From NCBI RefSeq assembly GCF_002127325.2, contig NC_035435.2, positions 125,648,526 through 125,712,525 of the forward strand: 64,000 nucleotides of DNA, read 5' to 3'. Source of the stretch: Helianthus annuus. Taxonomy: Eukaryota > Streptophyta > Magnoliopsida > Asterales > Asteraceae. Positions 1-9,386 of the stretch are shown piece by piece; position 1 is the stretch's first letter; each line of letters opens with the position of its first letter. A model generated the notes under the pieces. It worked only from the letters and a program-made list of their open reading frames with translations. It had not been told where the DNA came from and searched no databases. The translations under genes and the position numbers were made by a program.

Positions 1-644
1 GTGTGGTTTAGATCCCGTGTAGGCCTATAGGTGTGGTTTAGGCCTCGTATAGGCATATAGGTGTGGTTTAGGTCCCGTATAGGCCTATATGGGCCCTAAA
101 CCATACCTATAGGTCTATACGGGACCTATATGGGACCTAAACCACACCTATAGGCCTATACGGGACATATATACACCTATAAACCTATAGGTGTTATATC
201 GTATCGTATAGTAGCGTGTCGTGTTGCATAGTATCGTATCATATCGTATAGTGTATAGTATAAGTCTCGTATAGGTTCCATGTAGGTCTTGTATACGCCT
301 ATAGGCCTACACAGGACCTAAACCACACCTATAGGCCTATACGGGACATATATACACCTATAAACCTATACGGGTGTTATATCGTATCGTATAGTAGCGT
401 ATCGTGTTGCATCGTATCGTATAGTGTATAGTATAAGTCTCGTATAGGTGATGTATATGCCTATAGGCCTATACGGGACATATACTACGTTATACGATAC
501 AATATCACACTTATAGGCTTATACGAGGTCAATACGTGACATATACTACGCTATACGATACGATATCACACTTATAGGCTTATACGAGGCCGATTCGTGA
601 CCTATACTACACCTATACGATTCGATATAACCTTTATAAAAAAA

Positions 645-1025
645 ACCTTCATATACGCTGCGTATAGGTCTATACGCAGCGTATATAAAGGGTCAAAAAG
701 ATCATTTAGCCCTTCATTTGGGGCTATACGAAGCCAAATGCAAGGGTAAAAATGTCTTTTGACCCTTTATATACGCTGCGTATGGGTCTATACGCAGCGC
801 ATAGTGTGAAAGACCATTTTACCCCTGCATTTGGGGCTATACGCAGCCATATACAAGCGTAAAATTGTCTTTTTGACACTTTATATACGCTGCGTATAGG
901 TCTATAGGCAGCGTATATAAAGAGTAATTTTTATTTTTAACCACAAACTTGTGGTAAAAATATACTTTTTGACCCTTTATATACGCTGCGTATAGGCCTA
1001 TACGCAGCGTATACAAAGGGTGAAT
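645..1025. repeat. Cluster of four long near-perfect palindromes
   Basis: Four units at about 651-686, 768-806, 882-922 and 974-1015 share the core TATACGCTGCGTATAG, a 2-bp centre, then the exact reverse complement. Arms reach 16-20 bp and often end in TTTATA/TATAAA. Single differences occur in some arms (for example GCGCATAG at the end of the second unit). Equivalent clusters lie at 28790-29165 and 40665-41045. Confidence 0.9.
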
Positions 1026-1756
1026 TTAAAAAAAAAACATTTTTAAGTATCGTATCGTATAGTATAAGTCTCGTATAAACCTCGTATAAGTCTCATATAT
1101 GTCTTGTATCTGCCTATAGGCCTATATGTGACCTATACTATAGTGTCGTATCGTATCGTATCGTATCGTATCATATCGTATCGTATAGTGTATATTATCG
1201 TATCGTATCGTATCGTATAGTGTATAGTATAAGTCTCGTATAGGTTCCATGTAGGTCTTGTATATGCCTATAGGCCTACACGGGACCTAAACCACACCGA
1301 TAGGCCTATACGGGACATATATACACCTATAGACCTATACGGGTGTTATATCGTATCGTATAGTAGCATATCGTGTTGCATCGTATTGTATAGTATATAG
1401 TATTAGTCTCGTATAGGTGATGTATATGCCTATAGGCCTACACGGGACCTCAACCACACCGATAGGCCTATACGGGACATATATACACCTATAGACCTAT
1501 ACGGGTGTTATATTGTATCGTATAGTAGCGTATCGTGTTGCATCGTATTGTATAGTGTATAGTATAAGTCTCGCATAGGTGATGTATATGCCTATAGGCC
1601 TACAGGACCTCAACCACACCTATAGGCCTATACGGGACATATATACACCTATAGACCTATATGGGTGTTATATCGTATGGTATAGTAGCGTATCGTGTTG
1701 CATCGTATCGTATAGTATAGTGTAGTAGCGTATCATGTTGCATCGTATGGTATAAT

Positions 1757-2325
1757 ATATTTGTATTATTTACCAATAATATTGTTTTTTTATAAATAAT
1801 TTTCTTTTTTAATTTTTATAGTTCATAATAGTTGTATTATTTTTAATTTTTATAATTTATATTTGTATTATTTACCAATAATATTGTTTTTTATAAATAA
1901 TTTTCTTTTTAAATTTTTATAATTAATAGTAGTTGTATATTTTTTAATTTTTATAATTTATATTTGTATTATTTACCAATAATATTGTTTTTTATAAATA
2001 ATTATCTTTTTTTAATTTTTGTAATTCATAATAGTTGTATTGTTTTTAATTTTTATAATTTATATTTGTATTATTTTCCAATAATATTGTTTTTTATAAA
2101 TAATTTTCTTTTTTAATTTTTATAATTAATAGTAGTTGTATTATTTTTAATTTTTATAATTTATATTTGTATTATTTACCAATAATATTGTTTTTTTTTA
2201 TAAATAATTTTCTTTTTTAATTTTTATAATTCATAATAGTTGTATTATTTTTAATTTTTATAATTTATATTTGTATTATTTACCAATAATATTGTTTTTT
2301 ATAAATAATTTTCTTTTTTTTATAA
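1757..2325. repeat. AT-rich ~102-bp tandem repeat, about five to six units
   Basis: Units carry the landmark TTACCAATAATATTG, recurring at roughly 1770, 1871, 1974, 2075 and 2177, i.e. about every 102 bp, followed by TTTATAAATAATTTTCTTTT and alternating TTCATAATAGTTG / TTAATAGTAGTTG tails. The alternation suggests a higher-order dimer. The reverse complement of this sequence forms the left AT-rich part of S2 and S3. Confidence 0.85.
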
Positions 2326-2361
2326 ATAAACAAAGGAATACATAAAAAAATACAAAAATTG

Positions 2362-2550
2362 AGCTTTATATACGCCGCGTATAGGTCCCTACGCAGCGTA
2401 TATAAACCCTTGTTTTCTGTGCAATGATTGCTGATAAGGCTCTGAAATCCATGGTTTATATACGCTGAGTATAGGTTTATACGCGGCGTATAGGGTTAAC
2501 CCTATATGCTGCGTATAGACCTATACGCAGCGTAGGTAAACCCTAAGTGT
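2362..2550. repeat. Right-arm palindromes of S1
   Basis: Three palindromic units of the GCTGCGTATAGG type lie around 2366-2405, 2457-2495 and 2500-2545, separated by a unique spacer (TTGTTTTCTGTGCAATGATTG). The spacer is found in reverse complement near 27190 in S2, which shows that the block has inverted arms. Confidence 0.8.
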
Positions 2551-3009
2551 GCAAATAGGCAAACAGGGTGTGCAGATAGTTAGAGCCATTAATAAACATT
2601 TGTCCAACCTTCTCGTCTCGTAAAACTATGCTAACTAAAACTATGCATAGCTAAGAGTTGATAACTTTCAAGTCCAACACTACAAATGCATACCATCACA
2701 TATAATATATAGTAATATTAATATCTTATTGATAATTATTATTTAGTAATCTCCTTCTCATTTATAATATTATTTATTTGAATTAATTATATTTGAACGT
2801 TTTGCTTAGTTTGGTATCAAATATATTTTACGAAACTTAAAATAAAATTAACTAATATTATTTATCATTTATACATTTACGTAGTTTTAAATAAGGGGTT
2901 AAATTTATTGAGACTTCGTCAACAAGTTTGCAACAACAGAATAATCTATTTTTATCACGAAAACCAAACTTTGTATTAATAGATTAAATATTTTCATTTT
3001 CACTATACA

Positions 3010-4130
3010 AAATTGAATTTACTCAACCCATGTAATACATGGGGTTTTTTAAGATATAACTTTTTATTATCTGATATATAAAATAAGATTTATTTAATTC
3101 GTACAATACACCGGTTTTTTTTAAGGATATATTTTTTTATTATTTATTACAGAAAATTACATTTAGGGATGGCAATCAAACCCGAACCCGCTGGGTAAAC
3201 CCGAAACCCGACACATTTGGGACGGGTTTTGGGTCGGTTAATCGGGTTTGGGACGGGTTTGGGAATAGTTTTTATTTTTTTCGCGGGTTTGGGACGGGTT
3301 TGGGATTTAGTGATATACCTGTTTACCCGACCCAATTACCCGATAAAGTGTACCCGTTTATCCGATCGTATACCCGATATAATTTCTTTTATATTATTAA
3401 ATATGTATATATATGATACATCCATTTTTACACATATAGGTATTCTATTCCGTATAAATTGTAGTTATTTGATTTATATTTTTATAATGACAATACAAAA
3501 TGTAATCGGTGAGTAGTTACCTGATAGATACCCAATGGGTTTTGAGATGAGTATACCTAACGAGTAGTCTTTTTAAATTAATGGGTTTACCCGAAACCCA
3601 CGGGTATACCCGATACCCGATGGGTATTTACCCGCTAGAAACCCAACGGGTTTTGGGACAGGTTTGGGACAAGCTTATCTAACCGGGTTTGGGTTTGGGA
3701 TTACCTGAATCCGTCCCAAACCCGACCCATTGCCATCCCTAATTTACATTTAATAAAACCGTGTAATGCGTATATTTTTAAAGATGTATTTTTTTATTAT
3801 TTGGTATATAAAATTACATTTATTCAACCCGTGTAATAAATGGGGTTTTTAAAGATGTATTATTTTATTATTTGGTAAACAATATTACATTTATTCAACC
3901 CGTCTAATACACATGGTTTTAAAGATATAACTTTTTTATTTTGTATAAAAAATTACATTTATTCAACCCGTACAATTTGGTTCTTATGTATATAACTTTT
4001 TTTTTATTTAATATATAAAATTATATTTAACCAACCCGTACAATAAATGAGGCTTTTAAAGATATATTGTTTTATTATTTAATATATAAAATGTATTTTT
4101 TCAACCCCGTATAATACACGGGGTTATAAC
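3010..4130. repeat. Degenerate ~72-bp tandem repeat (interrupted)
   Basis: Roughly eight imperfect units of 70-75 bp, each with a word like ATTCAACCCGTGTAATA, a following GGGTTTTTAAAGATGTA and a TTTTATTATTTGGTATATAAAATTACATTT stretch in pieces. The last unit ends in CCCCGTATAATACACGGGG, a short inverted repeat. The array is split by the inverted-repeat element at 3166-3743. The counterpart in Y2 lies at about 38160-38700. Confidence 0.7.
3166..3743. mobile_element. Short non-autonomous inverted-repeat element (MITE-like)
   Basis: Begins GGGATGGCAAT and ends ATTGCCATCCC, giving 11-bp terminal inverted repeats, about 578 bp in all. The flanks TTACATTTA (3157-3165 and 3744-3752) form a likely 9-bp target duplication. 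Y2 has the uninterrupted site (ATTACATTTAATCAAACC near 38310), which proves a copy-specific insertion. The interior is full of degenerate ACCCG/CGGGTTTGGGA words. A hAT- or Mutator-like origin is possible; the superfamily cannot be fixed from the ends alone. There is no transposase. Confidence 0.75.
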
Positions 4131-4300
4131 CTAATTATATCATATTACATCTCTATGTTATATCATATTACATTATACTCTATTATATCATATTAATAAT
4201 TGAACTGTATCTTATCATATCACATTATTATATCATATTAATTAAATTATATCTTATCATATTATAATATCATATTATTACTTATCATATTTTTTCAACC
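4130..4300. repeat. AT-rich (TATCATATTA)-like low-complexity tract
   Basis: Imperfect repetition of TATCATATTA/TTATATC words. Similar tracts occur at about 30825-30950, 38705-38870 and 43245-43440. Confidence 0.7.
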
Positions 4301-4545
4301 CACGTCTCAACCCCGCCCCATACCCCGTATTCTTAGAAGTATTTTAGTAGCAACTTGAGAATATCAGTCGTTCGCTTTTTCCAAATATTTATTGAAAATA
4401 TCAATAGTGTGTTTTTTTACCTTAATTAGTAACTCGTTGGATTCTCCACCATACAACTTGTTATATGGGAACTCACCTATGCAACTTATATTGAGTATCA
4501 AGTATCACAATATCCACTACCAATACAAGATAACAAATTAATAAG

Positions 4546-4654
4546 GGTGTGCCTATTGGCACACCAAACCCTAGCAAAACTAGGGTTTATATACGCAACG
4601 TATAGGTCAATATGCAGCGTATAGGGTTAACCCTCTACGCTGGGTATTGACCTA
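4546..4654. repeat. Left tip of S2, cut off by retrotransposon A
   Basis: Contains the perfect hairpin GGTGTGCCTATTGGCACACC (about 4547-4566) and palindromic CGTATA units. The sequence resumes after element A at 27157. Together they match, in inverted orientation, the right end of the S block (30490-30720), so this is the outer left arm. In S3 this outermost tip is missing. Confidence 0.75.
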
Positions 4655-4794
4655 TGTTGGTGCACTTGTGTCTGTACTTTGTCTGTATTCGGTCACGATG
4701 TAAACGATGTCCTTGTCAGTCTTGTAAGTTGACCAAGTCAACCGTCCTCCTGGTTTGACTCCGTCAACAGTTAGTAAATTTGATGTAAGTTGTC

Positions 4795-4965
4795 TGACTC
4801 AAAGGATGAGTGATCGAAGGATAATGTAGATCCTTCGATCAACTCGAAAGATATGCTTCGATTGATAGACCTCGAAGGATCATCCTTCGAGGTCCTTGTT
4901 GATCCTTCGAAAGCATTGTATTCGAAAGATGATCCTTCGGACCATCTATCGGATCCTTCGGTCAG
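4795..4965. promoter_or_regulatory. U3 array of CGAAGGAT / ATCCTTCG motifs (element A)
   Basis: About a dozen copies of YCGAARGAT or its reverse complement occur in 170 bp immediately upstream of the TATA box. One pair forms a perfect hairpin, CTCGAAGGAT-C-ATCCTTCGAG, near 4865-4885. Both orientations are used, so the array can pair with itself as RNA or present repeated protein sites. The same motif fills the leader of this element. Confidence 0.75.
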
Positions 4966-4976
4966 ACCTGCTGTGT

Positions 4977-4996
4977 ATGGGTATATATATACCCAT
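4977..4996 (+). promoter_or_regulatory. Palindromic TATA box of element A LTR
   Basis: A perfect 20-bp palindrome, ATGGGTATATATATACCCAT, lies downstream of the U3 motif array and upstream of an AGA/CA-rich region. It is the likely RNA polymerase II TATA element. Versions occur in the LTRs of B (9035-9052, 19660-19677) and C (44064-44081, 52374-52391). Confidence 0.75.
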
Positions 4997-5293
4997 GCAG
5001 TGTGTTGTGTTAGATAGATGCACACAGACAGAAAGATAGAGAGAGTTCTTGAGAGCATTCTGTCCGAAAACACACACACACACTTGAGAGTTTGCAATAC
5101 ATGTTTGTAAACATTGAGCTTGTAACCGAACCCTTCATTCGTATTAATACAAGTAGTGTTAATCGGTGAACCTTGTGTGTTTGTGTTTGTGCTTGTTTCA
5201 TCCCGGTTTGCTTGCTAGCTTGGATTCCGCACTCGCTAGTGGGTTAGTATAACAAGGTTTAGGTTCGTCATCCTCCGACAAGGGACCTTCAAG

Positions 5294-5306
5294 TGGTATC
5301 AGAGCT
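5294..5306 (+). other. Element A primer binding site (initiator tRNA-Met)
   Basis: TGGTATCAGAGCT begins two bases after the LTR end. It is complementary to the 3' end of plant initiator tRNA-Met, the usual primer of copia elements. Confidence 0.9.
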
Positions 5307-5669
5307 AAGGCTCTTTACCTTGTTTAAAAACCGGGTTTTATTCAAGTTCTTGGTGTGTTTGGACATTTGGTTTTGCACCCGTTTTTGGAGTTTTTATTGC
5401 ACTTTTAAACTGAAAAACGAGTTCTAACCTTCGGGAGTGTTCTAGTTTGGGTTGGGTAACTTAAAAACTTGTTTTTAAGTAACTTGGTAATTTCCGGCCA
5501 TTTCTCCGGTAAGTATTCCGGTGACTGGTTTTAGGATAAGGTGGTCCATTTTTGGTAAAACTTTCAAAGTTGGTGGGAAAGTACAACCTGCACATCCTTT
5601 CTGCCGAAAGTTGACTTACCAACCCATCACCTTTTCACCAACCCGTCACATCAGTGTCAGTGTGTCAGA

Positions 5670-6035
5670 GTCGCTCGAAAGATATCTTTCGACATCGAAA
5701 GACCATCTTTCGATCAAGGTAGGATCGACAGATCATCATCTTTCGACCCATCCTTCGGAGTCTGAAACATATCTTTCGACCAGGGAATCTATTCGAAAGA
5801 CAGTTCATCGAAAGATAAGGATATATACTCGAAAGATAAGGATATTTCAAATAGTGAATCCTTCGAGCTTGTGAATCTTTCGAAATCTTTGTTCGAGATA
5901 TAACAGTGATCTTTCGAGCACTGTTGATCCTTCGAACAAGATTTGATCTTTCGATTGTGGTCTGTTTGTTGTTAACAAGTTTCTGTGATTTTAGATCTTT
6001 CGAACAGGATCCTTCGGCTGTGTGATCTTTCGGAA
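5670..6035. promoter_or_regulatory. Leader array of CGAAAGAT / ATCTTTCG motifs (element A)
   Basis: The untranslated leader between PBS and gag carries around twenty copies of CGAAAGAT, ATCTTTCG, ATCCTTCG and close variants in both orientations. Adjacent inverted copies such as TCGAAAGATATCTTTCGA (near 5678) form hairpins. Coding sequence downstream lacks the array. Equivalent arrays are in the leaders of B and C. Confidence 0.75.
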
Positions 6036-6067
6036 TATTCACTTAGCATTTATTTTGCTTATCAATC

Positions 6068-8735
6068 ATGAATCCGAATTGGTGGAATCCGGCTCCAGAT
6101 AGTGGTAAATATACAAGTTCAGGTGTCACTCCCTCATGGTGGGGTACACCGGCGCCAGACAGTGGAAAATACACGTCTACAAGTCTATCGCCTTCATGGG
6201 CCGAGTCTCCGGTATCGACGTCTTCTCAGGGAAATCAATGGGCATTGGTATCGAATCAAACTCCGAGTATCCAAAGTATCCTACTGAGCGAAAGCGAAAC
6301 AGGGAGTTTGAATCGACCTCCAAAGCTGATGCATTTAAACGAGTATCCGGGATGGGCTGATAGATTCCGTACATATGTTTTGGGTCAAAATACAGAGCTG
6401 TGGATACGTTTCACCACAGATTTTGATCAAGCTATCGAAGTCGCCGCTTCAACAACTGCTAGTTTTGCCGATCTTCCAGAGGATCAGAAGAAAATATATG
6501 ATCTGGAGAAGAAAGCCTACGCCATTCTCACTCAGGCGTTAAGCAAAGATATCTATCATCAGTTTGTCAGCTTCAAGACTACAAAGAAGTTGTGGGACGG
6601 TTTGAAAACCAGGGGAGTAGGGAATGAAGCAACACGTCAATTGCGTCATGATCTGCTCAAGAAAGAATTCGACTGTTTCACGTGTTTAGATAAGGAGTCT
6701 TTGGGAGACATGACAAGCCGGTTTTATCATTTGCTTACTGAGCTGAATAATTTTGGTGTGACAACGACTCAAGCGGAAGTGGTGAAAAAGTTTGCTGATG
6801 CTTTGCCTCCCCAATGGAGTAGTTTCTTGGAAATCCTGAAGTATAACGGAGTGTTGAAAACTACAAATATCAACGACTTCGTGCAACTTTTGGAAAACAA
6901 GGATCAGGAGGAAACATTAAAGGCGAAGAGAGTTCCATTGCCACAAAATCCAGAAATGTATTGTGGAACTTCCAATACTTCGTCTACAAGAACAGGTCCA
7001 CATGCTCCTCTGCAAACGGCTTTTGTCACAAGTACAGATATGTATGGCAATCCGGTGCAAGTTCCTGTTAAGCCACCTCCCACCACAGACATGTATGGAA
7101 ATCCAATACAGCCACCTCCTCCTCCTCCTCCTGCTCAAACACAACGTGCATGTTATGGAGGAACATCATCTGCAGGTCAACAATCAAAGCCAAGTACTGT
7201 ACAGCTCGACACTTCAAGCTTTTCTAAAGTCAGTGTAGAAGTAGCTAAGGAACACATGGAGCTACTTAACACTGTAGTGAGCGCGTACTGTGGGTTGATA
7301 GAAGGTCAGATCGGCAATATTAATCTGACACAAGAAGACTACCGGCAGATTGACAAAGAAGAGATGGACTTGATGGATATCAAGTGGGCCTTTGCGAGTG
7401 CTGTGAGAAGGGCAAAGGATTGGATGGAGAGTACTGGAAGAACCAGCTTGGAAATTAAGAAAGACACCAAGTATGGGTTCGATAAACAAGCTGTTAAGTG
7501 CTTCAACTGTGGTGAACGGGTCACTTTAAAAGGGAGTGCACAAAGCCAGCTCAACACGGGAATCAAAACCCCTTCAGAAACCAAGGCAACCAGCAGAACA
7601 GAAACAATGAGCGTACATTGGTGCCTGTCAACAACCAAACCAACCGGGCACTTGCAGTTCAGGTGGATGAAGGTTGTGACTGGTCAATCCAGTTGGGTGG
7701 TGATGCTCCCGATGGAACAGCATGTTTTGCTCAAGTTGTGAAGAAGCTAGTTCACACCAGTGGTGGAGAATCTTCTGCCAGTGGTGGTGAATCGTCTGAA
7801 GATGAAGACTCTTCTGGGTACAGCAGGAGTGTTGATGAAGAATCATCCAATTCTGGTGATGATCACGTGGGAGAGACATCAAATGCAACAATCGATGCAG
7901 ATATTGATGAACTTTTGGAGGAAGCTGCAGCAGAAGCTCAAAGAAGATCTATTATGGTGGATCAAGCTGCTTATACTTCGTCTTCTCTCCATTCAGCCTT
8001 TATGGCTAATGTCGACGGTTCATCAAGTCAGGTATGTGTCGATGAACCCACTGCTGTTAATTGTGATGAATGTGCTAGGTTGCATGCTAGGTGTGCTGAC
8101 TTAGAAGGAAACATGTCTGAGTTGCAAGCCAAACATGATGCTTTACAAGCTAGTTTGTTTGACTTGCAAGACAAACATAGTTCCTTGAGTGCTGAGTGGT
8201 GTGACTTGCAAAGCAAGCATGAGGCTTTGCAAGAGAAATATGATGTGACATTCATCCACAATCAGAAGTTGACTGTGGATCTCTCAAAATGCACAGAAGC
8301 CAACATGTTTTATGAAAACCATGAAAAAGAATTTAAGTCAGTAATTGAGACCTTAAAGAAAGATAAAACTGAACTGACAAAAATGGTTTCAAGGAAACAA
8401 ACTGATATTAATTTGTATATATCTCGCCTGGAGATTATGCAAAAAGAGATGGCTTGTGTGAAAACAGAAAGCGATGCGATCCAGCTTAAGCTAGACAGTT
8501 ATTTGAGCTCTAGCTATGTGTTGGACCACATCATTGATGTTCAGAAGGAAAAGAGGGATGTCACATGCATTGGCTACAAGAAATGTCCACCACCAGTTAG
8601 ACACAATTATGATGCCATGCCTGATGAAGAGGACAGGGTGTTCTTTGAACCATCTGTGCCTCTAGATGTGAAAGAGTTTGCCGCAGGACTCGGATACCAA
8701 AAGGAAGTATCCTCAGATTCAGATGTGTCAGCAGA
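6068..8735 (+). pseudogene. gag: Element A gag, first part (frameshifted, cut by B)
   Basis: Nucleocapsid-type polyprotein of element A. The first segment (6068 to about 7518) has a start methionine, a duplicated PAPDSGKYTS near the N-terminus, a copia gag core (about residues 70-290, with DIYHQF and LKKEFD words), and a proline-rich stretch with TDMYGNP twice. It breaks inside the first zinc knuckle: CFNCGER is followed by a shifted frame, one base short relative to B and C. The frame then continues to 8735 with acidic serine-rich segments and a coiled coil built from LQ.KH.AL repeats (about 8115-8240). Insertion of B after GCAGA ends it. The remainder resumes in phase at 20005. Confidence 0.9.
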
Positions 8736-9374
8736 TGTAGGTCCCTTTTCGCAGAGGATAACGAACCTAAACCTTGTTATACTAACCCACTAGCAAGTGC
8801 GGAATCCAAGCTAGTAGGCAAACCGAGATGAAGCAAGTAAAGAAACAAACACACAAGAGTTCACCGATTAACACCACTGTATTAATACGTATGAAGGTTC
8901 CGGTTACAAGCACAATGTTTACAAATAGTTTGCAAACTCTCAAAGTGTGTGTGTGTGAGTTTCGGACAGAATGCTCTCCACTCTCTAACTTTCTGTCTCT
9001 CTAAGTGTGCATCTATCTTTCACACTACACTGCATGGGTATATATATACCCAGCACAGGTTGTCTATCTCGAAGGATCCGATAGATGGTCCGAAGGATCA
9101 TCTATCGAGGACAAGGTAATCGAAGGATCAGCATTGACCTCGAAAGATCACCTTTCGAGGTCTATCATTCGAAGCCTATCTTTCGAGCACCTCGAAGGAT
9201 CAACAATATCCTTCGAGGCTATCCTTCGATGTAGACAAACATATCAAACATATGTTAACTGTTGGCCAAGTCAAACTAGGAGGATAGTTGACTTGGTCAA
9301 CTTACAGACTAACTTTGGACATCGTTTATATACAGACCGAATACAGACAAAGTACAGACACAAGTGCACCAACA
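8736..9374 (-). repeat. Element B 3' LTR
   Basis: 639 bp, read on the plus strand from TGTAGGTCCC to CACCAACA. The element's PPT adjoins at 9375-9385. It contains the palindromic TATA box (9035-9052) and a CGAAGGATC motif array (about 9070-9235), which lies upstream of the TATA in element orientation. Confidence 0.95.
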
Positions 9375-9386
9375 AACTCCCCCTTG
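9375..9386 (-). other. Element B polypurine tract
   Basis: Read on the minus strand this is AAGGGGGAGTT, directly upstream of the 3' LTR start TGTTGG. It would prime plus-strand DNA synthesis. Similar G-runs recur further inside the 3' region. Confidence 0.8.

Larger units (their letters stand above)
1..2620. repeat. S1: right-hand part of composite palindromic satellite block
   Basis: This is the first of three copies of a composite block (also at 27157-30770 and 39111-43190), cut off by the window start. From left to right it holds: mixed short repeats of the type CCTATAGGCCTATACGGGAC and CGTATCGTATAG (1-640), a cluster of long palindromes (645-1025), a second CGTAT-rich stretch including a (CGTAT)n run near 1145-1210 (1045-1756), AT-rich ~102-bp tandem units (1757-2325) and right-arm palindromes (2362-2550). 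The same module order recurs in the other two copies. I see no coding potential; short reading frames here are chance. Confidence 0.85.
2621..4545. repeat. Y1: AT-rich block of the macro-repeat
   Basis: Homologous to Y2 (37811-39110), starting at TTGATAACTTTCAAGTCC and ending at CAAGATAACAAATT. It is longer than Y2 because of an insertion at 3166-3743. Y1 follows S1 almost directly: the 7-kb X block that separates S from Y in the other copies is missing, leaving only ATGCATAGCTAAG at about 2641-2654. That same word occurs inside X2 at about 34147. The stretch 4300-4545 shows nothing recognisable. Confidence 0.8.
4655..5291 (+). repeat. Element A 5' LTR
   Basis: 637 bp, beginning TGTTGGTGCAC and ending GGGACCTTCA. 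The start is fixed by the target duplication to its left and the end by the PBS two bases further on. The U3 (about 4795-4965) holds a dense two-way array of TCGAAGGATC/CGAAAGAT words, followed by a palindromic TATA box. Short reading frames on either strand here are non-genic. Confidence 0.95.

Noticed and set aside
1145..1210. (CGTAT)n run as telomere-like or CRISPR-like array
   Set aside because: Plant telomeres are TTTAGGG; the run is an irregular pentamer inside the S block, with no spacer organisation.
3170..3740. ACCCG/CGGGTTT-rich stretch as interstitial telomere
   Set aside because: Units are irregular and bounded by terminal inverted repeats and a target duplication, so it is a transposable element interior.
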